Positions 11,030 through 23,921 are shown, counted from the first letter of the stretch. The stretch is DNA of 64,000 nt from Gnetum montanum (GCA_015680685.1 MNCI01026349.1:227223-291222), one strand, 5' to 3'. The notes: generated by a model not told the origin, from the letters alone. Program-made: numbers and translations.

Positions 11030-12330
11030 CTCTCCCACAACTAAGTTGGAAGGAGGAGATATGCAAAATGGAACATGGTTGTCCATCCATCGAGGTGGTA
11101 GTTGCACTAGCTTGTCTTGGTTCTAGGAAAGGCTTTACTTGTTGGATGTTGACCAACTACTTTTATTTGGGCATTTAGGCTTGTAGATTAACATAGCCCT
11201 AGATGAAAAGGTTTGATCAATTATATAAGGTCCCTCCCACAATGTTTGAAATTTTTCCTTTTGAGGTACATGTGTGGGGTTCCAATAGAGAACCTTATCT
11301 CTTGGTTGAAGTTTTACTTTCCTAATTCTAAGGTTATGATGTTACTTGTTGAATTTATTTTCACCTCATTCAAGGATAGGGTCACTAATTGATTTTCATC
11401 TAATATATTCAAGTTGATTAATTTTTTTTTGTGCTTCACTTAGGTCAAGATTTAAATAATAAGTTGTTGAGAGTGTACAGAGCTCAGATTGAATTGAGAG
11501 CATTGGAAGTTTCTCGTAAACTAACTCATAGGAAGAATAACCAATAGGAATTTTCCAAGTTGAATGATAAGCCCAAAGGGCATTGTTAAGTTTTGCACTC
11601 TAATCTTTCCTATATTTACTAATGGTCCACGTTAGTATTTTTGTGATCTCCTAGTTGGTTACCTCTACTTGACTGTTGGCTTAGGGCTGATAGTGTGTTG
11701 TTAATTTATGTTCAACCCCCAAGCATCGCATTAATTTTCCAAAATTGGGACTTGTGAAATGAGTTTCATTATTAAAAATTAGTGAACGTGGTACCCCAAA
11801 CCTATTTACAATATTTTGTTGTATGAATCTAGAAATAGTGTATGATGTACAATTATTAATGGCTACTGCTTTTGCCCATTTTATGCAATAGTTAATTGCT
11901 ACTATAATATATGCCTTTCTGTTGAACATGGATGTGATGGAACCCATGAAGTCAGCACCCCATATGTCAAAAGGTTTCAATGGCTGAATCCATTGTTGAG
12001 GACCTTCCATGTGAGCGGTCATCCCCCTATCTCATTGATAACGTTTACAAGACTTGACAAACTAGTTGACATCCCTAAGTATTATAGGCCAATAATATCT
12101 TGCCATCAAGATTTTTATGGTTGTGCATCTCCCTGCATAGTGGCCTTTGCAAAGCCCTTCGTGAGCATCTTGGGGGAATGCACAGTTGATCTTCATCAAG
12201 GACACACCAATGAATCAGGCCATTGGCACACACCTTGTAGAGGTGTCCATTAATTTCCATAAAGTATTTGACTCGATGAATAAATTGTTGCTTCTTTGTA
12301 AAATCCAAATCTTGTGGCATCTCTTGAGTC
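11030..12330 (-). pseudogene. E1 pol: integrase domain
   Basis: Minus-strand frames give the zinc-binding N-terminus (HEAPCGGHY-like block, about 12190-12120), the DDE core (GADFMGSI first Asp near 11960; second Asp region reads FNNETHF, Asp to Asn) and a C-terminal block with the LGD..L..NP...WEGPY pattern. The 12022-11681 part is open for 113 codons. Integrase joins element cDNA to the host chromosome; loss of the second Asp and scattered stops make this copy inactive. Confidence 0.75.
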
Positions 12331-12339
12331 TACCATTAT

Positions 12340-12720
12340 GAGATCAAATTCCTATAAGATCATGAGCCACCATATGAGATGAGGGCTCATCATTAGCTTG
12401 TTCATAAAGAAGTAGATTTCCCTGTGATATGTATGTACAAATACTTTGTAACCAAGCACATAGTGCTTGAAATTTTCCAGAGTGTACTCCATGGTGGTGT
12501 AATTTAACTGTGCTCCCACAATGATTTAGCTTGTGCAATGGATGTAGTATGGATGTTTCTTATCATCCATTTGCATGAGCACTACTCCTAAGGCACAATT
12601 AGATGCATCTATCATCATGTAGAAGGGTCTAGACCAGTCTAGTGCTCGTAGGATTGGTGTTTCTATGAGTTTCTCTTTTAACTATTGGAATGCATGTTCA
12701 CATTTCTTGGTCTAAATGAA
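12340..12720 (-). pseudogene. E1 pol: RNase H domain
   Basis: Recognised by the IDAS..ALG block (first catalytic Asp, about 12610) and the LNYTT.E...L..F.HYVLGYKVFVHT motif typical of gypsy RNase H. Stops and small deletions occur around 12500. It would degrade the RNA strand during reverse transcription. Confidence 0.65.
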
Positions 12721-12829
12721 AGGTGCATCTTTCTTTGTAAGCTCTACCAATGGATTTGCAATCTTAGAGAAATTATCTATACTAGCTAGTGTGTCCAAGG
12801 AATAAGGGAATATCTTTAACTATCTTTAG

Positions 12830-13490
12830 TTAGTATGTTATTCCTTGGATGACCCTATCCTTTTTAGGTCTACCTCAACCCATTTTTGTAAAATTCAATG
12901 CCCTAGCACAATGCCTTCTTGGACCATGAGATGACTCTTTTGCTAGTTGAGTTGTAGATTTGTTTCAACACATTTGTTCAGTACTTGCTCAGGGTGGTCC
13001 ATTACTTGCTCAAATGTAGCTCCATAGGTGGAAAAGTCATCCATAAAGACTTCTACACCACTACTGATCTATTGTTGGAAAATACTAAGAACCAAGCATT
13101 GAAATGTTGCAGGGGCATTACATAGACTGAATGTTATCTTACAATATGCATAATCCCCCAAGGACTCGTGAGTGTTATCTTGGCCTGATCTTCTAGCACG
13201 ATTTGGATTTGGTTATAGTCACTATAACCATCCAAGAAGCTATAATAACAATGCCCAGATATGGTATCCAATACTTGATCCACAAATGACAATGAAAAAT
13301 AATATTTAAATACTGCCATATTTAATAGCCTAAAATCAATGTAGACTTACCATTTTTCATCCTTCAGCATAATTATGAGTGGGCTAACCCACTCACTATC
13401 CATGATTGGATAGATGAATCCTGCCTTGAGGAGTTGTTCAATTTCCTCTTTGATGATCTACTTCAATTTGGGGTTTAGCCACCCCTACAG
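12830..13490 (-). pseudogene. E1 pol: reverse transcriptase domain
   Basis: Begins with NPKLK.IIKEEIEQLL..GFIYP (about 13490-13410), then a YSFLDGYSDYNQI block (13319-13134 frame). The catalytic motif VFMDDFST lies at 13031-13050. FMDD instead of YVDD is characteristic of Athila-type reverse transcriptases. Several in-frame stops are present. Confidence 0.8.
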
Positions 13491-13959
13491 CTACCTTCTA
13501 GGCTTCATGGTTGGCTTAGTATAGATGCGATGTTGGCATATCCTTGGATTGATTCCTATTAGCTCTAGATATAACCAACCAAAGGTTCTTGGCCACTTGT
13601 TAATTACCTTCAATAGCTTTTCTTTTTGTTTAGGAGCAAGTTTGGCATTAATTATGATCATTTTATCATTGCTTAGAAATGCATACTCCATATTGGTTAG
13701 TAAATTTTTTAGCTCTAAGGTCTCCAACTTGAAGTTATTAGGGATTTCCAACTCTCCTCAATAAGTGTCATCATCTTCATCAAAGAGTTGGAAAATGAAC
13801 TTGTTCAATTTTGTTCATGCCTTCAACATAAGCACATGTTAGGCTCTTAGTTGGTTCCATGCATAATGTATTGCTATCTAAGTTAGCTATTAGCCACTGG
13901 GTTCCCTCTTGTTTTATGGATGCTACGTATAGACACCTTTGAATATTGATTTCTTGTGC

Positions 13960-14420
13960 ACATTGATTGTATACTTTAATGTATATACTTTTAATTGACC
14001 AAATCTTTTACATGCAATTACACCCATTATCGCTCTACACGATGCATGGAATAGACTTCTTCTTTATTTTGTTCAATTCATTTTCTTTGGATATTTCTAA
14101 AGATTTGTCCCTTATGCCCATACACGCATTGACTATGCTTAACCAAGCTCTTCCAATAATGATAGGGAAGTCACTTTTGCAATTTTTAACCTTAATCACT
14201 AGAAAATCAGTAGGGTAGGACCACCCACAAACCATGGTTATAATGTCCTCTACTAATCCTAGAGGGATAGTAATTGACTGATCTACCAACTCTAAATGGA
14301 TGTTGCTCTTTTTAAGAGGTCGTAGGTTCCAGGCCTTGTACATGTCATGGGAGATGAGATTAACTTTGGAACCAAAGTCAAGAAGAGCCTTGCATGGATT
14401 ATGTCCAGTGATCTATAGAT
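13960..14420 (-). pseudogene. E1 pol: aspartic protease domain
   Basis: The catalytic block reads LLDFGSKVNL (about 14382-14355; Asp kept). It is followed by LVDQSITIPLGLVEDI and IIIGRAWLS, the usual order of Athila protease blocks. Open from 14343 to 14035. It would process Gag-Pol. Confidence 0.75.
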
Positions 14421-14479
14421 AAATGAGTGGACTTCCTAGGTTATATCTTTTTGTAGGAAGATTGCCAGCCTTGATCTAG

Positions 14480-16859
14480 TTAGAAATAACATGAGTTAGC
14501 ATTACAGTGTGAATTTGAGGTGACACTTAGTTTGAAGGACACTCAAAGATGTTTGATGCAGAGAATGAGGGTGTTGGAAATGTAGGATGATCATTTGGAC
14601 TAGATTGTGAGGGTTAAAGAGGATTGCTGGGTTAGAAGAAAGGTCTTTAACTGGATCAATTGTTTGGACCACTTGATTGGAAAGCCGATTGTGAATGTAC
14701 AACCCTTGTAGCATGTTGTTGTTGCAAATGTGAAGGAATCTTACCATACATGGATAGAGCAAGAGGTAACTAGGTTGAAGGTAGAGGTTTTTGTGCAAAG
14801 AGATATGGAGGGTGGTACGGATATGGGTTTTTCCCTTGAGTAGATGGTGAATGTGTTCGATGGTACTTTGGAGGGTAATAGTGATGTTGAAATGAGGTGT
14901 GACTTATAGAACTTCTAAGAGATACAAGTTGTTGGACATAGTACCCATATGGATCTGGTTGCCTATAAGGGTACTATTGCCTTGGTAGTGGCATCCTCCA
15001 TGCTTGTGGTTGGTACCACTATTGGCATTATTCATAAGGTTGTGAAGGAGTTCCAATTGGGTAGTAAGCTTATTACTATTGATGGAACTACCTTGGATTG
15101 CCTTGAGGATAAGGCAATCATCTAGGTGCCTGCCTATGTGCTAGTTGAGGATTCAATGCATACACCGCAAACTCTTGTAAGTGTGACACCATAGGGCAAT
15201 AACCCTTTGGATGTTCGTATTGATAGATGTCATAATTCGTTTCATCATTAGAGTCAGTGTCTACAACTTTCTCTATTGCTATAGCTTTGCACTTACCTCT
15301 TTCGTAGGCATGTTCAACTTCTTTGCACCTTTTGTAGTCACGATCACTATTTTTCATCCAAAGAGTCCCATAATTTTTCAACATTTGCTAAAATATCATA
15401 AATATATTTTTATATGGGTAAGGTTTTCTTGTTCACTACTTCATCAAGTGGTGACTCCTCCTTGTTGCAAAATTGGACTTCTCATTTTCTTATGGAAGGG
15501 TTCCTATTATACTTTTCCCCACTTTCCCTTTTTTGTAGCTCATGTTGTTCTTTTGCTACCTACTCAATTAGCTTTTGGATTTGATGAACTCTTAGTTTAG
15601 ACAATCTTCCTTGTGCATACACCTCAAGGGTTCTTCTAGTTTTTGCTCTAAGCCCATCTATAATGTGGTGAAGTTGTTCCTTCTAAGAATAACCATGGCC
15701 AAGGCATTGATGTAAGAGTAAGTAGTATCTATTCATGGTAGCATCCAAGGGCTCATGTGTTCCCTATTTCCTACCTTGGATTTACCTTCTCAGATTAGAT
15801 ACTCTAGAGTATGTTTGATATTTGTCATTAAGTAACTCTAACATGGTACTCCATCTACGAATAGGTTCTAGCTTTAAAGACCAGTACCAACTTTCAACTT
15901 CTTCCATTCATTTTCTATGTTCTATAAGGCATATGCATCATACGGATTAGAGTTGTATCCCCCCTCAAATCTTGGGATATTGTTCATGTCTAAGTGCTTG
16001 ATTTGACTATCTTTCATATGCTTGGTTGGAATTTTGACTGCCTTTGCAATCTTGAACATACTTTGAGTTACTAATAGAGGTTCATCATCATCACTGCATC
16101 GATGACATCAATGATGGTTTTAGCCACCCCTTAGGTCTTGGTGGCCTTCACGATCATTGCTGTCTTGTTGATCACCTTCATCGTGATTGTCTTGATGATG
16201 GCTTCTATGAGAACTGTCAGATGAAGAGGAATGTTCAAAATCAGATGAGGAGGATGAAGAGGAAGGTGGATTGCCATCGCCACCACTTTTCCATTTATTA
16301 TGACCACCATCCTTAGATCCCTTGCCATTGTAATTCTTGCTTGAGTCCCTACTTTGACTGTCACTTTTTCCTGAACCTAGTTTATGCATAGTGGATTGCA
16401 AGTTCAAGTTCACACCCTTGTCACTAGTATCAGGGGGTGGAGAATCTTCATGTTAAGAACATTTAGTAGGAGAATCCTCATTGTCATATTGATTTAGTAG
16501 GAACAATGGATTAGTATAATGTTTTCCCTTTGTAGCCTCATGGAGCTTCTCCTGATGTTGATCTTGTTTGTGTTATGTTTCAGTGGGATAATAGTTTTGA
16601 GTGTCATATCCATCTACAACATATTGTTCATGAAGATTTGAGATGTCTAACTTCTTAAGAGTTTTAAGAAACATCCCTGGCACAGATTGATTGAGGGGTA
16701 GGACGATGTTGCCTCCATATCATGCCATCACAGTTGTTCTTCTTGATGTAGGATGAAGGTGAAGTTTGGTACATACTCATTTGGATGAGTATATACCACT
16801 TTACACTCCTATGGGACTAGTGATTTGACATCTTCACCCTTGTGAGAAGAAGAAGATAT
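14480..16859 (-). pseudogene. gag: E1 gag
   Basis: By comparison with E2 and E3 the start should be at 16859, but it reads ATA instead of ATG. The Ser/His/Asp-rich hinge lies at 16413-16120, the capsid-like part runs to about 15450, and the zinc knuckle (YQYEHPKGYCP, about 15240-15190) has lost two cysteines from the C-x2-C-x3-H-x4-C pattern. A Pro/Gln/Tyr-rich tail leads into protease. Many stops. Confidence 0.7.
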
Positions 16860-16995
16860 TTTATAAAGAAAAATGAAATTATCAGTGTGCTTTTATGATT
16901 CTATGTATAGCGGGAATGATATTGACCTTGAAATTTGTACAATGATATTAATAGTATTCACCTAAACCTAAAAAGCACACATTTCAACAAACAAG

Positions 16996-17015
16996 GTCCC
17001 CAGCAATGGCACTAA
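16996..17015 (-). other. E1 primer-binding site (tRNA-Asp)
   Basis: Minus strand TTAGTGCCATTGCTGGGGAC directly after the LTR end; a degenerate tRNA-Asp complement. Confidence 0.8.
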
Positions 17016-17868
17016 TGATGAGTGGTGAACTACCCCTATGCCCAACCATATGAATCACAAAGCATTCATGCGCAATCTGGTTGAATTCCATGGATTTTAT
17101 CATTTCTAGTACACTAGTCTTCTAGAAAGTGAATCTTTCCTTAAGGTCAATCGTTGTCTTCCCAATTACACTTGTGATGTACACTAGTATGGTTAAGTGT
17201 AATTGAGGCATTTGATTTTTATCATTTTGTATTTTATAGTTTTGGCATTCAAAGGAAGATAAAAGTGATTGGATTAACTAATTTAAATGAACTAAGTAAC
17301 TAGCATCTAAGTAATCTTAACATAAGTATTCGATCCCACATTCCATACATGTCTTAAGCCCACATATCCACTACTGGGTGACCAAGCACTACACTATTGG
17401 GCATACTAAGCAATAACACTGCTAAGATTACTAGGCGAATACATGTTACACTTGAAGTGGTTGTACTTATGTGTTTAATCTATCTTGCTTAATTACTTCA
17501 TTAACTTAATTACTAGAAACATTTAATAAATAATTGAAAACATTAAATGCATAAATAAAATAATTAATCTACCCACAATGCTGCAAGGTTTATTAGAAAG
17601 CTCTTCTTTATTACTACACACACTGTCGTGATTAGGTACAACAATGCTTGAATAAAGATCCATACACTCAATGACTCCTGTTGCGGGCACTCGAGAGGAA
17701 AATTCTAACTTTTAAATGGAAAAATTATAAGAGCTTTGCTACAACTACAATCTCTCATGCCATAAATGCTACTGGTAGGTGCATATTTATTGTTGAAAAT
17801 CAACATTGCATTAATGGGGCCTCGTCGATGAGGCCTCGTCGATGCAACTGATTGAACAAAACTAATCA
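17016..17868 (-). repeat. E1 5' LTR (853 bp)
   Basis: Starts TGATGAGTGG at 17016 and ends ACTAATCA at 17868. The U3 carries two tight repeats of the GGCCTCGTCGATG unit (17816-17845). The TATA position reads GCATATTTATTG and is decayed. Confidence 0.85.
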
Positions 17869-18305
17869 AGAACTAACTATAATATAATGATGAATTATGG
17901 GCCATGATCTAGGGGGAGTCATGCACCATCATTAGACACATATCATATCCAAGATGAACCATGCTAAAAAATAAGATGCTTTCCTATATAGTTCCATACA
18001 TATGAGTGACTAGATTTTGATGAGATTTGATAATACTTCGATAAGGTACAACAACTGTAAAAGACTTTGGTAAGATAAGGATAATATTGGTCTAGGTAAC
18101 ACTTAATCATCTTGTAGTAATGTAAGATTTTCCTTTAGTTGTTTAAGGTAATTCTTATGTCTCTTTTATAAGGCTAGTAACTGTAGCCAAGGTCTTTTAT
18201 GATATCTTTTTGCTATGGGTCATGCCTTTGTTAACCACCCTAACAAAAACAACTCGATATTATATACCTTTATCTAGATTCTAATCATTGGTGAACATAA
18301 GGAAG
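17869..18305. other. Short spacer between E1 and a solo LTR
   Basis: Begins with the E1 target duplication AGAAC and ends with GGAAG, the duplication of the next LTR. No gene or recognisable TE coding seen; it may be part of the R1 interior. Confidence 0.4.
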
Positions 18306-19172
18306 TGATGACGGTGGAGTATCCAACACCCAACCATATGAGATACGAGTGTTCATGCACAATCCAAGTCAAATTGTTTAGATAAGGCAATATGATTATG
18401 TGAGTAATTGATCAGAGTTTGCTATCATTGTCTTCCCACATGAGCTAATGAATTCAGTGTGTATGGTTTAACTCATGATGAGGTATATGCTAGATGATGT
18501 TGTATTGGCCATAGTGCTCCTCATAAACATGAAGTAAATAGAATAATTTCTAAATCTAAGTAGCAGTAAACAAATATAATCTAGCCTATGCAATGAGTAG
18601 CTAGTCCTAACCTTCCATTCACACCTTGGACTTCATGTGACTACTATTGGGATTGCCAAGTACCATACTATTGGGTGTACCAAGTGATAGTACTATTGGA
18701 TTACCAAGTAGCTACACTTAAGTGTTCGAGATTAGTCATACTCATTCCACTTAACAATAGGAATAGTAAAATGCATAGAAAGTAAATTAGTAACTAATGA
18801 AAATGTAATCATTAAGCTATGTGAAAACAAGAAAATTGTTCTAAGTGTAAACAATAAATACTAAGTGATGCTTCAATGATGTAGAGTAATCTTGACCTTT
18901 ATTTTTGTGCATGAAACGTGTCCAAGTACATCTCACTAGAATAAAGACTCCATTCAATTGTAGGAGTACACTCCTAAGTGTTAAGTGCTAAAATTAGGAA
19001 AAAAGCTGATGTAATTTCACCAAGTGTCTAATGAAATTGTTTGTGGATAGTATGCCTAAGTGCTATATTTATAGGCCCACACATGTCTGCGATATCAGAT
19101 ATGAGACATTGTATCTTATGCCCCAATATCAGGGATCTGATATTGTGGCCAAAGAAAAAACTTGATTGATCA
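18306..19172 (-). repeat. Solo LTR of the Athila-like family
   Basis: TGATGACGGTGG start and GATTGATCA end, flanked by GGAAG (18301-18305) and AGAAG (19173-19177), a 4/5 target duplication. No primer site or internal sequence adjoins, so it is a solo LTR formed by recombination between two LTRs. The TATA box (minus, 19062-19075) and GATATC-type U3 (19090-19150) are recognisable. Confidence 0.8.
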
Positions 19173-19823
19173 AGAAGTTAAGTTAGCCCTAAAATTTTCC
19201 TTACCACTATTTAACTTCTAAGAATCATTAGCAAGAGCTTAATAGGAAAATCAACACTTGGTAGCTAATGATATGATGTTCTACTATTTTAACCTTCTCT
19301 TTAATAGTTCGCTAGTTTATAGGAATGATGTTGGAGGATAGGCCTACATCACACTTATGGGAAAATTGTAGAAATATATATGATAAATTTTTATTCTAGA
19401 GTCTGCTTATCATTTGTAATTGAACTTAAGTCACTTAGGAACCCCCATGTTGTCCATATAGCAACTTATTAAGGAAAAGTTGGTAAAAAGGTTAATTTTA
19501 CTATTTTAAAATTATGAAAATTTAACTTAGTTTTCATGCCTTGTGACCATATCTAACACATAGTGCTCATTGAGATAGCTCCAATAGTATTGATTTCATA
19601 TTAATTGAATTCACCATGTGAGAGATATTAAAGTTTGAAGTTTCTTGTAAGTTGTGCCTTAATTAAATGAAAATGTAAAAATTTTATGAAGTTATGAATT
19701 TAATTTTAAAATTTTTTGATTAAGAATTAAAGCCACACCCTCAAAGTTATCAAGCTAAACTTCTTAACCTTCCTTAACTAAGCATTATTGCCAATCTATT
19801 GGTCTATTGATAGGAACAACCTC

Positions 19824-19847
19824 ATATATATATATATATATATATAT
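19824..19847. repeat. (TA)n microsatellite
   Basis: About twelve TA units. Confidence 0.9.
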
Positions 19848-20323
19848 GTTAAACCAAAAAATTTTAAAGATAAATAATAATAAAAAATCCCATGCATTTT
19901 ATGGTACTTGATCACATGCAAGCGTAGTAGAGGCACACAACTGAGTGTGGTGGAGTATTGTAATTCGCATGCAAGTAAAGCAATGTTCATATGTGGTAAG
20001 ATGGCTAATATTGCCACACCCATAAGGGAGGTGCATAGTGTTACTATGGTTTGTGTGTAGCATAATCTATAATAAAAGTATTTTTGTGGTTGTTCTGGTC
20101 ATGTAGGACCATGCCAAGTCCTAAGGGGGTTGTGTACCTCCATGTAGGTTGAAACCATCACCCAAAGCCATTGCTTCTTTGCCTACCCTTCCCTTAGGCT
20201 TTGCTTACCCTTCCCTCCTTGTTAGTCACATTATGTCTTGTTTTCTTGGCCTTTCTACTTGAAATGTTTCTCCCAAAAAATCCACCATCTTGTTTGGAGA
20301 TATGGACTTGCATTGTTCGTGAA

Positions 20324-20450
20324 CACTAATAGGACCATAGGTTTTCCCTTCCTTGGGCCATGGATATTAACAAGACCATAGGTTCATAATTCCCTTAGGG
20401 TTGTAGACACTGGCAAGATCACAAGTCCATGCCACTCCCAGTGACCATAT
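20324..20450. repeat. Degenerate minisatellite, about 42-bp unit, three copies
   Basis: Units centred on AATAGGACCATAGG, AACAAGACCATAGG and GGCAAGATCACAAG at 20324, 20364 and 20407. Confidence 0.5.
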
Positions 20451-21540
20451 ACACCAATGATCCACACTTCCTAGGGTGGGAAAAAGTATTGTTAAAAATT
20501 TAAATTTGAAAATAAAAAATTTAATGCATTAAACAAATCTGATTCTTAGAAGCAAGGAATTAAGGATTCATGATTCAAAACATGTTTGGGTGTGTAAGTA
20601 TATTCAAAGACTTGATTCATAAGTGAGGATGTGAATTAAAATATAATAATATATTTAAATTATATTTTTATTTATTTTGTAAAAATATTTAAATTTATTA
20701 AATATTATATTAAATTTAATTTAAATGAAAAATATTTGCTGAGAATCTAATATGCTTCTGTTTGTTCTCCCACTTTTGGAATGCTCCGTACATGAAAATT
20801 TTTCAAGATTCATGAATCCCAAGTGAATAGAAAAAATTTATATATTCAAACATGGTAAAATTTGATCAAATAGATAAAATAGGTTGATTTGTAACATGTT
20901 AGATAAAAATTATGTAATTAAGTGCACTAGTTCTAGAGTATTACTAGGATGAGTGGTTAAATGTTGGAATTCTAAAGTGGTCATAACTTTTGATTTAAAA
21001 GTCTTTTTAGGCGATGAAGTTAGATTTGACATATGAGACTCAAAACTATTTTTCAATCCATTTTGTTAAGTTATGCTTTAATAGTTTTGGGAACTAAAAT
21101 TAGCATAACTTGGGAATCTAATATTCATTTTTAATATATAAATAGTCATTTCTAATATTTTTTAAGCCTTCTAAATTCAATGATGATTTGAGATTGGTCA
21201 TTTAGGTATTCAATAAGTAGGTGATAATTTAAATCATGCCTTAGTAGAATATAGCCTAGATCAATTAATTGTCTAATAATTTGATGCTTTATAGTAATTT
21301 TGGGCCTTAAGATTAGGTTACTAAGTTGTGCATATAGGAAGGGTAGAAAGGTTAGTAAGAGTAGAAAGGTTAGTAAGAGTTTAAGAAATATAACCACACC
21401 ATTTCCATCCCAACAAACCAAATAATTAGAAAATTAGTTAGAAAACTAGAAATCCAAGAAATATTTACATCAATCCAACAAGCAACTAGATTACTTGGCA
21501 AACATCAATCATCATGAAAAATCATAACCTTGTTTAGACA

Positions 21541-22680
21541 AGGTGTATGATACCTATGAGAAGGAGCAAGCTAGTAGATAATCCATGTTTGGAAGTTGTA
21601 ACATACATTGTGCTTGTAAGGTTTCTAGTGAATGAAAGACAACATTGGACCTTGAATTGGCATAAATACTGATATCCATACATCTTTGTAGAATTATAAG
21701 ATTTAAATGCTAATGTCTTATGTCTACAATAAATCCTATCATGGGAATTCCTATACCAATTTCAACCCAATTTGAGAAAGTTGGAATACAAAGATGTATA
21801 CAAACAAAGAGTCTCTTATGGTGGTTATTCTTTTAATGCACATAGACTAGGCTATTGAAGAAACCACAACATAGATGATTGTGTAATCTCTTACAAAGAA
21901 GCCAAGTTTAAGATAATACAAAGGTTTGAATGAAGATTAGAAAACATGGTTTTTAAAATTCTAGAATTTCAAGTCATGGGGAAGAAAGAATGATCAAGAT
22001 TCTAGGGAAACCATAGGATCTTAGGATTATTACTTAAAATCTAGTCATCAAGAAGACATGTATGTGTGATTAACATACATTTAATTGCTTATCCAACATT
22101 TTCAAATATTAGAATTTTTCGAGTATCTTACTTGATTAACTAGATTGAGGAAAGCTTAAAGTACAACCTATTCCTAACTTACACCAATCTCAATCCAATG
22201 TTATTAATCCTTTGTGGAGACTTCAATGTGAAAGCTAGAAGTGGTGTTCATCAATTCCTAAAATATGAAAAAGTAAAAGAGCCTTTATAAGAGGAATCAA
22301 ATTTGAAGAAGATGTTCTTATTAGTTCATTACAACATTTCATTGACTAGTGCATCCTTTGTCTAATTCAAACTTTTAGTAGATAAGTTAAATCCTAGAAT
22401 TTGTGAATAGATGATGCTAATGGATAGTGTCCATCAAGAATCATAATTCACTAATTATGCTACCATGATTATTGAAGAAGATTCAACACCCTTCTTCATA
22501 GAGACCCTAGATTACATTTGGTATGATACTTTATTCTTTCAAGTTACCAAGTTATTGGAGTAAATTTTCAAAAATGAAGTTGTGAAGCAATATCAAGCCT
22601 TACCATCCCAAAAGAAGGCCATTCAATCATATAGTCCTTATGACAAAGTTATAATAACATCCCTTGGTCTCAAAGGTTGA
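21541..22680 (+). pseudogene. CCR4-like: Processed pseudogene of a CCR4-type deadenylase (EEP nuclease domain)
   Basis: Six landmarks of the plant CCR4a/b catalytic domain occur in order and in one reading frame: WTLNWHKY (21646), NANVLCLQ then a stop where the catalytic Glu should be (about 21700-21735), FQPNLRKLEYKDVYKQR (21760), CVINIHL (about 22060), ILCGDFN (22207-22227) with the catalytic Asp and Asn kept, and ETLDYIWYD (22501-22527). The last part ends LPS...SY without the final Asp-His pair. The functional enzyme removes mRNA poly(A) tails in the CCR4-NOT complex. Roughly 1.1 kb of coding sequence runs without an intron-sized interruption, suggesting a retrocopy; about a dozen stops make it non-functional. 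Recognition rests on motif memory, not a search. Confidence 0.7.
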
Positions 22681-22854
22681 TGAATATTAGGTAGTTTCTT
22701 AGCTTACTTCTTTTTTTAATTTTATTGCTCTTTATTTATTTAATTTATATTTTTGGCTAAGAGGCCAATTACTAGTGCCATCTAAGAGAGTCCTTCTTTG
22801 TCATTGTAAAATAAATTTATCATTGTAACGATGAGGGAAAGCTCTTTTATTCAC

Positions 22855-23760
22855 TAATGAATCATATTTTTCCTAGCTTTGATATCGAAGCCCTGATATC
22901 GGGTACACAATATCAGGTTCCATGATGCAATGTTGGATATATGATATCATGGGGTATGTGTTGGCCTATCAATATAACACTTGGGCACATGGTTTTCAAA
23001 TAGTTTTTTTTCATAGCATAGCAAAGCTCTTGCAGTTTCTTTTCTTTAGAGTTAGAATATTTTCCAAAGTGCCCATAACAGGAGTCATTGAGTGTACGGA
23101 TCTTTATTTGAGCATTGTTGTANGAATAGGAGTCATTGAGTGTGTGGATCTTTATTTGAGCATTGTTGTACTTGAGCATGATAGTGTGTGTGGCAATAAA
23201 GAAAAGCTTTCTGATTAAACCTTGCAACACCTTGGCTAGCTTAAATATTTTATTCATGCCATTAATGTTTTATGCAATTTCCTTTAATGCTTCCAAGTAA
23301 TTAAGCTAAAGTAACCTAGGTTAATTAAATAGAATTAATTAAGCACATAAGTATAATCACTTCAAGCATGTGTATGACTCTGGGTAATCCTAGTAATGCG
23401 GTAACCCAGTAGTGTTATACATGTTTAGGATGTGCATGGAATGTGGGATCAGATACTTATGTTAGGATAGTTAGCTATTGATTAACAATTAGATTAGTTA
23501 AATTGGTTCATAAATTAACTTTCAACTTATCATTAATCATAGATACATAAATACAAAAATAAAAATCATGTACCTCAATTACACTTAACCATACAATTAA
23601 ACTCCACAAGTGTAGTTGAGAAGACAACAATTGTGACGATTAGATTTCACATCCTGGAACTAGTGTACTTAGGAACTTAAGGTTTGTGAAATTCGACTGA
23701 ATTGTGTGTGAACGCTTGTGATTCATATGGTTGGGCGTACGGGTACCTTGCCACTCATCA
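22855..23760 (+). repeat. E2 5' LTR (906 bp, includes an artefactual-looking duplication)
   Basis: Starts TAATGAATC (TG mutated to TA) and ends CCACTCATCA. GATATC motifs lie at 22880-22950 and a decayed TATA at 22975-22986. Removing the 48-bp duplication with the N gives about 858 bp, the family norm. Confidence 0.85.
23080..23170 (+). repeat. 43-bp direct duplication around a single N
   Basis: Copies at 23080-23122 and 23128-23170 differ at two positions and are separated by N plus four bases. No other family LTR has this duplication, which is what unmerged contig ends look like. Confidence 0.8.
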
Positions 23761-23780
23761 TTGGTGCCATTGTTGGGGAC
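23761..23780 (+). other. E2 primer-binding site (tRNA-Asp)
   Basis: TTGGTGCCATTGTTGGGGAC immediately after the LTR end; close to the tRNA-Asp complement TGGCGCCGTTGCCGGGGA. Confidence 0.85.
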
Positions 23781-23921
23781 TTTTACTTATTATGTGCATT
23801 ATCTAGGACTTAGTAAAAAATTATTCAAGATCATTGGAACAAATCCTAAAGTCATTTCATACATTAAAATAACTATAACAATTTAAAGAAGCACACAACA
23901 TTTTTTATTTTCTAACACTAG

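Larger units (their letters stand above)
5171..17868 (-). mobile_element. E1: long-form Athila-like element, 12.7 kb
   Basis: Flanked by AGAAT (5166-5170) and AGAAC (17869-17873), a 4/5 target duplication. On the minus strand: 5' LTR 17016-17868, tRNA-Asp primer site, gag, protease, reverse transcriptase, RNase H, integrase, an N gap, a U3-like segment (9541-9670), an extra ORF (8992-6635), then the 3' LTR 5171-6061. It is about 2.6 kb longer than E2 and E3 because only it keeps the extra ORF. It inserted about 45 bp downstream of the R1 primer site. All genes carry stops, so it is dead but nearly complete. Confidence 0.85.
19178..21540. other. AT-rich intergenic DNA
   Basis: No gene recognised. 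Contains a (TA)n microsatellite and a three-copy minisatellite, listed separately. Very AT-rich around 20480-20740. Confidence 0.5.

Noticed and set aside
15211-15600. 129-codon plus-strand frame
   Set aside because: Antisense shadow of E1 gag; low-complexity Phe/Leu/Ser sequence.
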